From assembly GCA_017506865.1 (NCBI GenBank), contig JAFCMP010000257.1:372001-436000 (forward strand): a DNA stretch of 64,000 bases, read 5' to 3'. A model generated the notes under the pieces. It had not been told where the DNA came from and did not search any database. It worked only from the letters and a program-made list of their open reading frames with translations. Shown in pieces: positions 20,311 through 33,133 of this stretch. Source of the DNA: Tribonema minus. Taxonomy: Eukaryota; Sar; Xanthophyceae; Tribonematales; Tribonemataceae. Each line of letters starts with the position of its first letter. The first letter of the stretch is position 1. The position numbers and the translations under genes are program-made.

Positions 20311-23137
20311 CCTGCACAGCTATACCACTACCAGTTCAAGATCACTCCCTGCTCTGGTTTATCTGGTGAGGTGCTTTTCCCGCCGTCGTGAAACGAGCGG
20401 TGGTGGAACGAGTCGGTGTGCTCAAGCTCTCTGCCTCTGACCAACACAAGGCAGCTAGGTTGAATGCAATGCTGTGCAATTCGTGTCCTTGCCGCTGCAG
20501 TGTCGTGGTCCTGTCGTGTCTGTGCGTGTGCTGAATGCAGTCAGTCTCTGCCAGGCGAGGTCCCTTGTGCGGCTGCAAATCAAGCTGGTCAGCAAGCGTT
20601 CAAACCTTAATCTGGTGAACTGCTATCTACTGCCCTGCGATCCAGTGTGCCCTAGGTTCCCCCTTCCCGATCCGTCGACGGCGATATCGTCTGATGTTTT
20701 CTTTTTTTTTTTTTGGTTTTTTTAGTTTGCCCTTTTTGTGCTTCGGCCGATGTCGCTGTGTGCGTAGGTAGCTTTAGCAATATCAATGCGAGGCTTACTT
20801 GCTTACACCGGCGACCCACGCTGCGTGTCTGGCCTTGTTCGCCTCAGGCCCGCGGTGGAGCGAAAATCCGCTCTCTAGTCCTCGGCTGTAGCCAGGCCGA
20901 CAGGTTGAGCGTGCGGTGCTGCTGTGCCCTCAGTGTCCCCTGTGCATCCTCGCCTTCCGCGCCGCCGCTCCGCCAGCGGCTCCTCCTTCGCTGCCTCCTC
21001 CTGTTGACAATTTGTACTATGTACATCCGTTTGACGTTGCCTCTACATAGTCAATTGCTTATTCTGACAAGTAATGTTTGCATCTGTCTGACATTGCCTG
21101 TACAACTGCCAACTGCTTATTTTTCTTTCTGAGGTGTCGTCATCATTTGCAGTTGTAGTGCTGCACCGTAGTGTCACCTGCTTAAGTCATTCAACCATTC
21201 CTGCTTGACCCAGGCTGCCACGAGAGCCTGCCTATGGCAACATGTCATTTTTTTTCTACGATGTGGCAGAGTACTTCAGACGCATTTGTTTTGGTGATTG
21301 ATCTGAAAGCAGGCTTATTCAAGTTGTCAGGGCGCTGAAACTCAAGCACGTGTGCGGCGCGACGGTGCACCCAAAAGTTGGCTTACCAAGAGTTTCACCC
21401 ACAGAATGCAAACGGCACTGGCCCGGGAACGTTAGGTCCCGGGCATGTACTTTCAGCTCTCTTGGGCAGTAGCTGGGCGCTGACTTGTCTACTGCAGCCC
21501 TGCATGCACATGTTTGCTCACTGTTGTAGGCGTCAAGTTTTACCCGACTTCTCGGTTGCCGCAAGATCAGTTGCTCTTCCCTCCCATTGCTTCCAGGCTA
21601 CTATCACAGTGACTGCTGTTGTGCTCTCCGGAACTCGCCATCGCTCTGCTCGTCTCCTGCACTGCTGTCTCGTTACAGCGGCAGCGCTCCGGAGGGCGCA
21701 AGCACAAACTAAATCACAGCAGATGCAACAGAATTCTGTGCAGCCGTCGGGCAGCCTTGCTACTCACGTCCGCAAGGCTGTAACTAGTGCTGCCCACAGG
21801 TCTACAAGCGATCCTGAGGGTCTTCCGCTGTTACAGCACCGTGACGATGCAGCATGTTATAGACGGTGACGGCGACAACACCCTGCCAGTGGCTGCGCGC
21901 GACCAGCACCGCATCATGATGATCTCGACTGCTCCGAGCCCCAGGGCACCACTCAACTTTGTGGCATGGACCATGAGCATACCATCAGCTGTAACATTGG
22001 GAAGCGGGGCTTGCTGTAACATTGGGAAGAGGGGCTTGTGTTGAGCCGGGTCCTACATAGTATGCCCCCCCCCCCCCGCCGTGTGCGCCTGGGTGAATGC
22101 CTACGGGCAGGGGTACCCTGCACCTGCCTCAGCCTGTGAGAAGCGCAATTCACCGTCTGAGCTGTATCGTCAACCGGTGCCGCCAGCACCCAGCATACCA
22201 GCGCTAACTTCAGCGTGACAACCGTTGTGTCTGTCCAGCTTCAGTGCCAGCAATGGCCGGGGAATGGTAAGGATGGTACATGATCATGCCTGTGGCTTGA
22301 ATATGCACAGCAGGTACCTCAGATGTGCATGCATTTGGACGCTGGGAGGGGGTTGGGTGTTGCATCGGGATGCAGAGCCACTGCCACCACAATTCTCCGG
22401 CAAAGCAGCAGCAGCGGCCAATCCAGCTGCACAGGGTGCCACGGTGGCTGCGAACTACAGTAGTATACTACTTTGCTAGCGCCACATGTCAAACATATCA
22501 CAATGAGTACTGCTTCCACTCAATGTGCATGACGCAAGAGAGGTGGAGCATCTGAAGTGCAGCATTATAAGCAGGCAATCCTGTCCCTGGAATCGTCAAG
22601 TGCCGCACCAGTACAGCTGCTGTCGTCAGGCTTGGCGTCAACACAAGTGCGTTGAAGGAGGGCCATGCGTGCTGTCACACGGTGGCTTTTGCTGGCGCCA
22701 GGCATCCCTCTGCAGCCACATTGGCTAGGTATACCACCAAGTGCATTTCGGTCCAAATCATACATCAAAGTCAACTCATGATGCATATATCCAAGTCTTT
22801 CGCACTTCTTTGCTGCACCCGGTCTGACAACTTGAACTGTTACAATGCTTTTGATTTGGTTGGTTTGCCTCCCAGTTAGTATGCAGTATCACGGCAATGC
22901 CAACTTTGAAATGCATTGTTCATGTAGTAACGGGTTTTTAGGTTTAAGGTTCAACGACTTCAACTACGTACATTTTTGAGTGCATCCTTGTTTACAAAAT
23001 AAGTATGTATATGGATATTGTTGAAGTGACTGTCCGTGCACCTCACGCTGGATGACTGACTCTATGGCAGAACGGCTCCTGGATGAGGACCCCGAGCCAA
23101 TTCATACTTCTACAAGCACTGACAACAACCGACTGCC
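20311..23137. other. Intergenic; no gene supported
   Basis: Frames such as 21,378-21,869 (+) lack splice signals and recognisable motifs. A T-rich tract (T11 then T7AG) lies at 20,700-20,725. A C14 run lies at about 22,065-22,078, and GTAACATTGGGAAG is repeated in tandem at about 21,991-22,029. I see no RNA gene or element ends. Confidence 0.4.
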
Positions 23138-23272
23138 TTCTGTGAGATCTCATCAAATGAGCAGCTGCTGAGGCGATCAGCATCTTGTGGTTGAAGATAT
23201 GCGTGGTACTACTAGTAGTAGCAGCACACCTTAAAGTTTGTGCTTGGCATGCCAGCGTGCCTGCCACAAAAT
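23138..23272 (+). repeat. Dispersed repeat, copy 2 (partner at 4,111-4,230)
   Basis: This matches the copy at 4.1 kb across most of its length but carries an extra CTACTAGTAG segment and TTAAAGTTTG. Confidence 0.75.
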
Positions 23273-23414
23273 AACAGCTGGACCCCCCAGAGGGAGCGCT
23301 CGGGATCATCGACGCATCCAGCCGCCCACTGCCATGGCACCACATCTTTCAAAGTTGCAATTGCTTTCATGCAGCTGCCCATGACACATCTTTGCGATTG
23401 CGTTTACATTGATG

Positions 23415-23478
23415 TTTATCATTAATGTCAGTCCAAAGATAAGCTGTTTATCATTAATGTCAATCCAAAGATAAGCTG
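23415..23478 (+). repeat. 32-bp tandem duplication
   Basis: TTTATCATTAATGTCA plus RTCCAAAGATAAGCTG occurs twice back to back with one substitution. Confidence 0.9.
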
Positions 23479-24589
23479 CGTTGAAAGCGGTAATCACGTA
23501 TGTTTGCTCATGAAATAGATGCCATGGCTTGCTTGGAGTGCTGTGGTGCAACGGTCTGCAGGCAATGTCACAGGTTGTGGATGTGCGGGTGCACAGCCTG
23601 AGTGTGCTCATTGATGCTCCTAATGCTCTTGCCGATTGACAGACTGCTGTCGGTGCTTGTAGTACATGCATGCTTTCAGAGTCTAAGACGTCAAGTTGTC
23701 CGTGGGGAGGGTCAGCGATGCGGCGGCGGCACAGGCAGGTGGCGGCTTCGCCTGCTTGGTGGCCGGCGCCGACGCAGCGACCGAGTGTCAAGCCTGCTGC
23801 CTGCTGCGCCAAGATCATCAACGCGAATGCCAACACCTGCAGCCTCAACGTCGAAGACCGGAGCCTCTCCGCCGCCGTCCCTACCGCCGGCAATGGCGCA
23901 CAACCGCCACAAGGACACTATCTTGGGGCCTCGCGGCGCCCTTGATTGTTATTCATACAACTCTGCGGACTGTTGTCAAAGGAATGTGGTTAGAGAGCGG
24001 CACCTGTGCGCAGCGACGGGCAGGCGGCGGCAACTGCTTGGCGGGAGCGGCGCGGAGGAGCAGGAGCAGCAGGAGCTCCTAGGAACTTCAAGGAGTTCGC
24101 AGCGGGGGTACTGTACTACTAGTAGTACCACTGGCAGACTGAGTGTGCGGCCGGGGACACCGGGGGGGGCAGCTGTACTAGTACTAGCAAATAGAAGGGC
24201 GGGATTTAGTAGATAAGCTTGCTTTAGTGACAGCATCAGCCTTCAAGTTTGCAGCACCAGTGCCTGCCAGTGGCACTTACAACTATAGTGATCCATGATA
24301 ATGCATTGTCCTCAGTTCTGGGCGCTGCTACCACTGGCAGTAGCCCAGGCCTGCACAAAGCTGTTCACAGTAAGGACCGTTTTGGCAGAGACACGGGAGA
24401 CCTTAAAATATGTCTGGTCGTGTGGAGGCAGTAGCTAGGGCACTTTCAAATTGGTGCAGCATGATAGCGGGGACCAGATTGAATCAGGGTTCGGGTGGGG
24501 TTCAACTTCTAGAGTTTGTCGGGGTTGGGTCGGACTCTTTGTAGCAACAGCGTTGATACCCTTAGCACCAGTACCAAGGCCAGCTGGTG
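23479..24589. other. No gene supported
   Basis: Frames overlap on both strands at 23,306-24,216. The + frame is Arg/Ser/Gly-rich; the minus frame is more protein-like around 23,306-23,560 (AFNAAYLWIDIND) but is partly the tandem repeat. No splice model convinced me. The palindrome ACTACTAGTAGT lies at 24,116-24,127. Confidence 0.35.
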
Positions 24590-24913
24590 CCCAGTGATCA
24601 CTTTAATTGCCTAGACGTCACGGTGATTCAGACGTGTCAGCATGGTCCTCAGTTCTGGGCGCTGACAAAGGCGACCCACTGGGCATGCCTGCATAAATCC
24701 TTTCCAAGACGGGACACGTGTGCCTCACGGCTGGGCAACCCTAAGTACTACTGAGTAGGGTTTGGTTGTGGGGTGTTGGTGGTAGTGTGAAGAGGAAGAA
24801 GCCTGTTTGCGTTTGAGTCTCCGAGAGTCTCTTTGGAGCAGGAGTGTTGCATTGAGTGCACATGTAATGAGAGGGCTTTTTGCGCCCCTAGCAAAGCGAA
24901 ATAAATAAAAGTA
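24590..24913 (+). mobile_element. Family C repeat, copy 1 (non-LTR 3' end or SINE-like)
   Basis: About 320 bp from CCAGTGATCA through CAGCATGGTCCTCAGTTCTG, GTTTGGTTGTGGGGTGTTGG and TGTTGCATTGAGTGCA to GGGCTTTTTGCGCCCC and AAATAAATAA, then AAAGTAC. The partner at 62,600-62,934 aligns along its whole length with small indels. The terminal hairpin and AT tail match family B, although the upstream sequence is unrelated to it. Confidence 0.8.
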
Positions 24914-25056
24914 CATGCATGCTATGCATTAATGAAACATTCAAGTTGGCTCGCGCTTATCAGCCGGCGGGAGCCATTCTCAGTCCTCCAGCCTGAGTGC
25001 GTCAGCTGAGGTTCCGGGACAGCCACTGGCACTTTCTTAGAAAATGTTATGTACTT

Positions 25057-25101
25057 TTTATTAATTCTCGCTCAGGGCGCGAACAAGCCCAGATGATTGG
25101 C
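25057..25101 (-). mobile_element. Family B insertion of only about 45 bp (severely 5'-truncated)
   Basis: On the minus strand it reads from GCCAATCATCTGGGC through TTCGCGCCCTGAGCGAGAAT to TAATAAA, the last 45 bases of family B. ATGTACTT stands on both sides (25,049-25,056 and 25,102-25,109), a target-site duplication of the AAGTAC type. Confidence 0.8.
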
Positions 25102-25663
25102 ATGTACTTCAAGTTGGTAACTTAGTTGCAAAGTTTGTACATACTATTAGTACTCAGGCTGTACATACTACTTCGAAGCATTAGGTATCCATTCATATGA
25201 GGTAACAATTGAACTCGAGTCCTTGAACCTCAGGCTTTAACCTCACAAATCTGTTACTACTTCAAGTTGAAGAATGCCTTTCAAGTTGATATTGTTGCGC
25301 GTGGCACTGCATACCATCATGTGCCAAATCAGGCCTGTCGGCCAAAGATTTAGAATGGCCTAAAAAGCACTCGGACAGTGCACTGAAGAAGGACATCGGA
25401 TCATGCAGAAAAGCACCAGGCGCAATTAGGACAGGGCCCTCAAACACCTTCAAATTAGCACTATACGAACCATCAGCGGCACATGCAGTCATGTGTCTGC
25501 TTCTGCCGCAGCGTCTCCTGTGTTGAACCGAGAAGAAACTCAGAGACTCTTCTTTAACTTGAAGTTTTAAAACACTGATGAGGCCAAGCAGGCTGCAGCC
25601 AGAGACCCAAGACAGATGAGGCTGCAATGCACGTGTACAATTATGCAATGGCACTTGTCATCT

Positions 25664-25962
25664 TGAAACGATTAGGGGTTATAGTTAAGGCAGTTTTCTT
25701 ACTTGTGGACACCATGGAGGTCTCTTGGGTTGGCTTCAGGTCGGCTCCTCTGCTTGTCTTATCTCTCATTCCAGAGTCAGTGTTGTTGTGAACCCCTGCC
25801 CCAAGTTCAAGCCCAAGGGCTCCGAACCTTTCAGCACAAGAAGGGTCTCACAGACAGTTCTCAACTGACACTCTGATATGCTGAGCAATGACCGAACATA
25901 GGGAGCCTCTCATCATATGCCAGGAAGTGTAACATACAGAGTACATATATCAAACCGTGTCA
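25664..25962 (-). repeat. 3' LTR
   Basis: 299 bp, starting TG and ending CA. It is identical to the 5' LTR at 32,832-33,129 except for one extra A (GTTAAGG versus GTTAGG on the + strand). No internal promoter could be pinned down. Confidence 0.92.
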
Positions 25963-25975
25963 ACTCCCCCTTCTC
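25963..25975 (-). promoter_or_regulatory. Polypurine tract
   Basis: On the minus strand GAGAAGGGGGAGT directly precedes the 3' LTR start TGACAC. This is the expected plus-strand primer of reverse transcription. Confidence 0.75.
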
Positions 25976-25999
25976 GACTTTTCTCTGTCCCCAGAGAAA

Positions 26000-28079
26000 C
26001 GCCATGAACCACATGGGATCAATGTTGCACAGCCACGTTAGATGTATGTACCTGCATGTTATCACTTCCACCCTCAACCTTCAGCGTCCAATGAAAATAC
26101 ATAACGTTCTCGGCGTTACTACGATATACATTGATCACCAGGTACCATGTGGTATACGTTCGGTTAAAGCATCGAACCACATAGCGTACTAGCACTGCCT
26201 CAACAAACCCAGGGTTCGCTTTGGTGCTGCATACACAACTCTTCTCTGGCCTGCTATGGGCCGCTCTCTCGTCATAATCAATCAACTCAATCTGATGCGA
26301 CTCCTTGTTCTGGGGCTACAAGTGTGCGCTCGCTGGGTATATGCAAGTAAGCAGCATTAACATCGGCTGTGCATCAAGTCTTAGACCAGGAGTGTCACTC
26401 TTGTGCTGCAGGCATATGCCATGCAGTTACATAGTCACATACTAGTCGGCGTGCGTGCACATTCTTGCTATTTGAGGCCAGTGAACTTGACAGGCGCTCA
26501 AATATCTGCAAGTGAGTGGTGCTCATTTCTGGCGTATCCTGCAGTTGCATAATGCAATGCACATGCAGAAGTTCCAAAACCAAAATGCTCAAACATCTTA
26601 AAGTGCAGTGGGCACAGGCCATCGGCGCAACACCATCCCGCGCTTGAGGTGGCTTGTGACCAGATGTAGTACTGTGGCACTAGCAACTCATATCGTCCTC
26701 AAGACATTGAATCGTTGTCTCAAATCATCATCAAGTGCAAGGCCAGTTTGCTGTCCCCCTTCTCAGAATGCAGGCTATCTTGACTAGGCACCTCCGCTGG
26801 GGGCCTCAGTAAAAGCCTCAAGACTGAGCACTGCAGAGTAACAGCCTCTTGCACCATTATTGTCACCTTCAAGTTCTGCTAGCTTTGCAGCCATCATGAT
26901 TGCCAATGGCAAGCTAGTAACTTCATATGCCACAGTGTGTTGCTCACTACGAGTTGGTCGAGCCTGAAGGAATGTCCCTAGTCAGAGCTCGTGACTCAGC
27001 CTCTGAACGTACTAGTAGCAATTTCAACAGTAGTGGCTGGAGATCTGAGTGGTACCTCAGGGTATGTCGTCAGCAAAACTCGCCAATTGTGGCGTTGCCG
27101 ATGCAAACGGTGAAACCGACCACTGCTCACCAGCATGATCATACTCTCTTGCGCTTCTCGCTCTGTATTGACTGCAGTCTAAAATGCCCATTGCACTAGA
27201 GTTCACAACATCTACATGTAAAGGCCTGAGTAATGCTGTACGATTATGTCGTACTCCATTGGCCTCCCATTTCATCTCATCATGCTGCAGCTTGCCATGT
27301 GGTCTTGTAACATCAACAACCATCGCATGTTGTGCAATGATGCTGTTCAGCATCTCTCATTACGCTTGCGAAGCCAGGAGCCATCGCAATGTTGTTTCAT
27401 ATATCATCACTGTGGTGGGTTCCCCCATAAGTGTGGTAAAAAAAAAAAAGGTTTGAGTGCTCAGTGATGGCACTACGACCAAATACTCCAGTGCGGTAGC
27501 GCTCTTGGCGTTTTGCACGAAGTTACCCCACTACCACTTCTATTTCCTCCCTCCCATTTACTGTGCGCCTGTGGCGTGCCGCAGGTGCATATTCCTTGTC
27601 GCTATGTGCTTCTACCGTTTTGATTTGCGTCAGTATGCCACAGCAGGCAGTCTGAGAGGGCATCGGTTTACAGCACTTCATCCACTTAAGTCTTTGCTGA
27701 GCACTGTGTCATGACCTTTCAGGGGTGCGCAGGCACTCTGCCCCCATCTTGCCATCTGCAGACAGTGTTCTTTACCGCATCTGCATTCAATGTCGCCAAA
27801 ACTACTAGCGTAGTAGCTAGCTTTTGCGAAGTAACACTTCAGTAGTTGAAGTAACCTAGTACAGAGCATGACGTCACTGTGATGCCAGGTTTCGGTCAAC
27901 CTGTTGCCTTGCCATTTAAACGCACTTCAAGTCTAGGGAGCATCCATGTCGGTCATTTGCTTGGACCTTATCAGGGTCTGGGCGAATGCCTCCTGCTCCT
28001 ACACTGCGTCTCATAAATTCAATTAAATTCTGAGGCCTCTGGCACTTGTGTCGAGTCACACTAAGCCCAGGCCTCTGTC
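26000..28079 (-). pseudogene. Presumed RNase H/integrase region of the LTR element, decayed
   Basis: By position downstream of the RT this should encode RNase H and integrase of a gypsy-type pol. Only short frames remain, for example MVVDVTRPHGKLQHDEMKWE and RTALLRPLHVDVVN at 27,170-27,340. I could not recognise catalytic residues. Confidence 0.35.
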
Positions 28080-28620
28080 ACCTTGACGAACGCGTTTTTG
28101 ATGTGTGCAATATTTGCCTCCATGGAGTCATCATATATGAGCACGTCATCAACATACGCCATTGCATACGCTCCCAGCTTGGAGTCAAGGGTGCTTGCAT
28201 TGGGCGCGTGCGCCGGCAAGTTCACCACTCCGAATATGGGTTTAATGATACCACCTTGTAAGGTTACATTCCGGCGTCTGGCGCGCGGTATGCGATATTG
28301 TCAGCTCGTCACACTCGCACGATGGTATCTGACAATAGCCAGCTGCCATGTCAAAAGACGACATGTAACTTGGCCCTCATCTGATGCACCACATGTCATC
28401 TGTTGCTCAAACTTCTACTCGTTGTACTGTTGCGTTTGTAACAATGTTCAACCGCTAACAGCGTTTAACCGCTGAAACGTAAAATTGAATCTTGTCACCA
28501 GGCCTGTCTATAGTTGTAACCAAGACTGGACTGCAGTACATGCTTCCTTCTGGAACCTAGCGTCTTGCGCTTTCAGTAATAGGCACCGCATTCCCCGTGT
28601 CAATGTCAAACTTTGTGGGG
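28080..28620 (-). pseudogene. Ty3/gypsy-type reverse transcriptase remnant
   Basis: On the minus strand, in order: KFDIDTGNAVPITESARR (28,562-28,620; the start of gypsy RT), SFDMAAGYCQIP (28,328-28,366; D-x-x-x-G-Y-x-Q-I motif), IFGVVNLPA (about 28,215-28,243; FGL-N-AP motif) and AYVDDVLIYDDSMEANIAHI (about 28,100-28,160; the YxDD active site). The segments lie in different frames with an in-frame TAA between the second and third, so the gene is not functional as it stands. Confidence 0.8.
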
Positions 28621-29239
28621 TTTGTCAACATCGGGCTTTTTGCGTCCTGTGCACATCATGATCATTTCAATATTCGTAAAAACCCGCGAATCACATTCAT
28701 GAAATGCGTTGCGTATGGCCTGCCACCAGGCGTTTTCATATCGTGTGCACAACCAATCGTATGGATTGTCTCTCGCAGTTCTTCTTCTTTGCACTCATCT
28801 TCCAACTCAATGATATCCTCACGCAGCACAGGCATGGTTTCACCTACAACGGTGGTCCTGGCTATTAGTACTGGCTGATAGAACCTCATTAATTGCGCTC
28901 ATTGGGTTGTGTGAGCCAACCGTGTCAACCGACATGGCTGCTCTCACCCTGCGCTCCCATAACTTCAACGTGACCTCCTTAGTGCAAGTCGCCGCGGAAT
29001 AGAGGTGGACACCTTTGACCGGGGCACAATATGGCAGCTTCAACATTGATCTCTGTGTGTGCAGGAATCACTATGTCTTCTTCGCGAAACACTGCGGTGT
29101 GGTGCCAGTGGTGGGTCACTGGCTGGTACCTCCGCACGTTGCCCGACATCTTTGCATCACACCACTCTGCTGCAGCCTCCTCACAGCGGAGCTACTGATC
29201 ATCTAAGATTCATCTTCAACGCGGGGCCCTCAAGTCACA

Positions 29240-29355
29240 ATGGCTCGTATGTCAAGCTAGCCAAGAAGTCACTGCCCAACATGGCTGTGATGGGCAAGTT
29301 CATCACTTGAACTTGTGCCTCACCAACTTGTTGCCAAACCGCAGTGTCAGGTACA
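29240..29355 (-). pseudogene. Retroviral-type aspartic protease C-terminus remnant
   Basis: The minus strand reads TAVWQQVGEAQVQVMNLPIT followed by AMLGSDFLASLTYEP and a stop. The I/M-L-G-x-D-F-L signature is typical of the end of gypsy proteases, and its place upstream of the RT fits. Confidence 0.55.
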
Positions 29356-32300
29356 CACCCCTTTAACCTTCACTTAGGTACGTTTTGTCCGCCAGTTCTG
29401 TCACTGAATGGTCCCCCTTCTCTAGAGCGCAAATTGCTCTTTCAAAGACTTCAGCTGCTTCAGTGACTGACATAACGCTGACCTCCAATTCAGGGTCGAG
29501 CAATGACAAAAAAAATCCCGCTCTTTGAAAACACTCTTCGCTGCTGCGCTCGCGCTAGTAGTCTGCCAATGCATTGTTTGCTGGGCGTTCCATGTGGGAG
29601 TACAGTACAACCCCTTTGCCTGGCCTGATGGGAGCAGGGTCCTCCGTGGTATGGGGGTCCCTGGTCACATCATGGCGCATCGCGGCTGTGGCGTTCACAC
29701 ATGAGTTACGCGACTCCTTACGACGAGCCACTTCATGAGGGTTCTGATGAAGTTCCAGTTCACCTCCATCAGGGCTCTGTGGTATGGAGACACCTGGCGA
29801 TGGGTCGCTGACCTTGGCTTCGCACTTCAAGTTCAAGTTCAACTTCATCACGGTCCATACGCGATCTTGAATTGACTTAGCTCACGGGCCAGTATTCAAG
29901 CCTTCTGCACAAATCACATAGGCGAAACTGCGTACTGCCAAGCATCGCCTTGTGCATTGATAGCAGCAATCCTAGCCTTGATCCACTCATGCTCTTTGGA
30001 ATACTCTGCCACATGCATATTGACTCCCTGACTCGACACCATTTACTGGGGGGGGCGGCGACCGAGTCGTGGTCCAAGCATACACCTTTGGGAAAACAAG
30101 GTATTCGCCGGGAGATCAAACACGCCAGAGCCCAAGAGCGTTACAGCAAACGTGAAACGCCATTTGAGGCATGGCAAATTCACAAGCCATAACTTCATGT
30201 CCTCAACGGTGGCCTTGACTGGCAAGTCACATGTGAATGTGAACAAGACAGCCATTTCGTGCAATGACAGCACTCGCGCTTCATGCACTGGGCCAGCATC
30301 AATCTGCACATCAGCCACGTAGTTTGCAAGGTCAACTGGGGGTGTCCCAGGATTCCTTCCACAACAAGGCCATGCATGCAGTTGGCATCATACACGCTCT
30401 TTGTACCCATCACAAGCGATTCAAAAAGAAGCAGTGCTCAGGGCAGCGAGGAACACGACACTCAGAAACGGGTACTGTAGCTCGCTGAACTGCATTTATC
30501 AGCATGCCAAACACTGTCAGGTTGAAAGCTGCAGTGGCACCCGGGCCTGCTCGCGCCCACACCTTTGAGCTCCGTATAGACGCCAAAGTCTCAGCTCTCC
30601 AGCAACGCAGCTGGGCCCTCCACATAGGCTGCGCCACCACCATCCACTCTCGAGCCGCCTCGACCTTGATAAATGGCTCGCTTGCGTAATCTGCGCACGG
30701 GCGGGCCACCAAAGGTCAGGTCAGGATTCAGTTCAACTAGTGCCTTAGTAACTGAATCACTGCTCAAGGCCTCCCACTGATAACCTGCTGTTGAGCGCTT
30801 GCACCAAGGGTGAAGTTTGCCTCACACACGTGGAGACACTTTGTCAAGTGCACAGTGTATATCCGCCACAAGGCTGTCACACCTGCCTGCTCTCAGGCCC
30901 CTTGTTTCAAACTCAGCAGTTCAACTTGAAGTTCTGATGCCGAAGCATCTGAATTCATCTCATCATTCACGACTCTCCGTGTATCACAGCACCTGCCACC
31001 GTATTCACGGCTGTAGGTCGCGTGACTTAGCTAAGGTGCAGTCAACAAACCATACGTGCAAGGCATTGAAGCCTACAACGCAACATTGGTAATACTGCCC
31101 ATTCGTTCAACAAAGCTCACCAAAATTCACATGTGGGCACGTGCTGGTGCAGCATGTTCCTGTCATGTATAGAATTTGGTTACACTGTACATCAGCATTC
31201 AGGGCGCCGTCGAAACGGTTAAAACCCTACGCACTGTCATTGACCCGTCCTCATTCCGCGAGGTTAGAGTAGTACAGCGATGCTAACTCGCTCGCGATGC
31301 ACTGCATTGACTTGTCCTCTATGTGTGAGGATACAGTCGCACAGCATCTTGCTTCATTCAATACTTCATGGATGGAGCCTTCTTTGGTGAGAAGGTGATC
31401 CACTCAGAACACTTCAATGTCGCTCAAAGTGCGTGTGAGCCCCTATGGTGGGAGGTAATCACTGACACACTAAAAGCACTCAAACACTTTCACGGTGCGT
31501 GCGAGCTCCTATGGTGGGGAGGTAAGTCGCACTCGAGGTGCATGCCGAAGCAATGCGTCCCAACACATACCCGCATGTCAAAACAAAGAACCCAGACTGC
31601 AGGACATGTAAACCACGTGTGCAACACGTACGCAGTGTCATCACACTTCATCACCGTGCCACTAGAGGCATTTGGTACAGACATGGGCTCTTACTATTAG
31701 TGTAGTCTAGCCTCATCGTCCAACCTAACCTCCTTCCTTTTTCAAAAGAGCCCATGTCTGAAAACCAGCACAGAGTTGCTGTCAGACAGCTCGCCATAAA
31801 TTCCATCAAATTAATCACGCAGGTAGTGAAATTTTGTGTGCTCTGGTGCCCATACATATGCCAGCATGGATCAGCACATCAAGACAACCACCACTTTCAC
31901 TATATGCTGGTTGCCTGCACTCTCGCGCGCCAGCGACCATCTGCACTGGTGGGTTCCCACACTACCACCAACATGCAGAGCCTGGCCACGCGTGCAAAAA
32001 AATACGCTAAGGCAGTCTACGAGAGGTCCATGCCCGCATACGTGATTGCACAGTTTAACGTCTCAAATTCTAGCATTGTGTCTAGCCGTTGTGGATTTCA
32101 CACACAACCAACTCTCTTCCTGCATTTTCTCTGATGCCCATCGCTGTCGCTCTGGACCGGGCGACACAAGCAGACGCCGACACCATCCGCAAGACGACTT
32201 CGGGTACCATAAGTCGATTACACCACGCATGGTGGTGCTGAGAAACAAAGGGGGGGGGTATGGGTAACCGCTCAAGCCCACTCTGCCAACCGCCCTAAGG

Positions 32301-32814
32301 CGCGCCGACATACAACCTCATCATCTCTATGCCAATGCTAGACAAGGACGCCATGCACAGCATGCCGGATGTGTGAGCCGCGGCTGGCATGGAACACAAA
32401 CGCGAGCACTCGAGCGAGGGCTGCTCACACAGCTAAGGCACAGCTGTTAAGTGTCTGCTCGTCGAAATCGGCTGGGAACGACACAACAGAAGATCTGACG
32501 CAACCAGCTGGTTTGGACAGCTTGAAGCCCAGATTCCCGCGTGCTATCTCTCTCTCTTGTTTCATTATATCAGCACGAATGACAACACGCGCTAGCGCGT
32601 CCGCATCACGCATGTGCCTACGGTGGACGAATAAGTCTGAAGATGAAAATAAAAATGAGAGGATGGCGAGTATGTGAAGGCATGTATGTGTGTGTAGGCG
32701 AGTGTAAGATGAATGAAAGCATTACGTCCCGCAGCGACGTGCACTGCAGCTCGGTAGCTCGTGTGAACTAAGTAGGAGCGATCGGCTCACGAGCGTGGGG
32801 CTGGGTAAAAAGCC
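29356..32814 (-). pseudogene. Presumed gag/leader region of the LTR element, decayed
   Basis: Only short frames remain (for example DLPVKATVEDMKLWLVNLPC near 30,200 and MRDADALARVVIRADIMKQE starting at 32,613). No zinc knuckle is certain. A 15-bp perfect inverted repeat, CAGACATGGGCTCTT, has arms at 31,678-31,692 and 31,746-31,760. Confidence 0.4.
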
Positions 32815-32830
32815 TGCTCTCGGTTTGCCA
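32815..32830 (-). promoter_or_regulatory. Candidate tRNA primer-binding site
   Basis: On the minus strand TGGCAAACCGAGAGCA starts one base after the 5' LTR end (GTTTCA). The leading TGG is expected of the complement of a tRNA 3' CCA end. The tRNA identity is not determined. Confidence 0.6.
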
Positions 32831-32831
32831 G

Positions 32832-33129
32832 TGAAACGATTAGGGGTTATAGTTAGGCAGTTTTCTTACTTGTGGACACCATGGAGGTCTCTTGGGTTGG
32901 CTTCAGGTCGGCTCCTCTGCTTGTCTTATCTCTCATTCCAGAGTCAGTGTTGTTGTGAACCCCTGCCCCAAGTTCAAGCCCAAGGGCTCCGAACCTTTCA
33001 GCACAAGAAGGGTCTCACAGACAGTTCTCAACTGACACTCTGATATGCTGAGCAATGACCGAACATAGGGAGCCTCTCATCATATGCCAGGAAGTGTAAC
33101 ATACAGAGTACATATATCAAACCGTGTCA
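32832..33129 (-). repeat. 5' LTR
   Basis: 298 bp, one base shorter than the 3' LTR and otherwise identical by eye. This indicates recent insertion or recent conversion. Confidence 0.92.
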
Positions 33130-33133
33130 ATCT

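Larger units (their letters stand above)
25664..33129 (-). mobile_element. Complete LTR retrotransposon, Ty3/gypsy-like, with decayed pol
   Basis: Two direct copies of a 298-299 bp sequence (TGACAC...GTTTCA on the minus strand) bound a 7.47-kb element. The 4-bp duplication ATCT flanks it at 25,660-25,663 and 33,130-33,133. A primer-binding-site candidate sits one base inside the 5' LTR and a polypurine tract abuts the 3' LTR, both fitting minus-strand orientation. Internal sequence shows protease- and RT-like motifs in gypsy order, but broken by stops and frame changes. Confidence 0.9.

Noticed and set aside
23306-24216. Overlapping long frames on both strands
   Set aside because: Neither has a good splice model; the minus frame partly encodes a 32-bp tandem repeat and the + frame is low complexity.
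25664-33129. Copia-type assignment for the LTR element
   Set aside because: The FDMAAGYCQI and FGVVNLPA blocks and the KFDIDTGNAVPI start fit Ty3/gypsy RT; the protease lies just upstream of the RT, without an integrase between.
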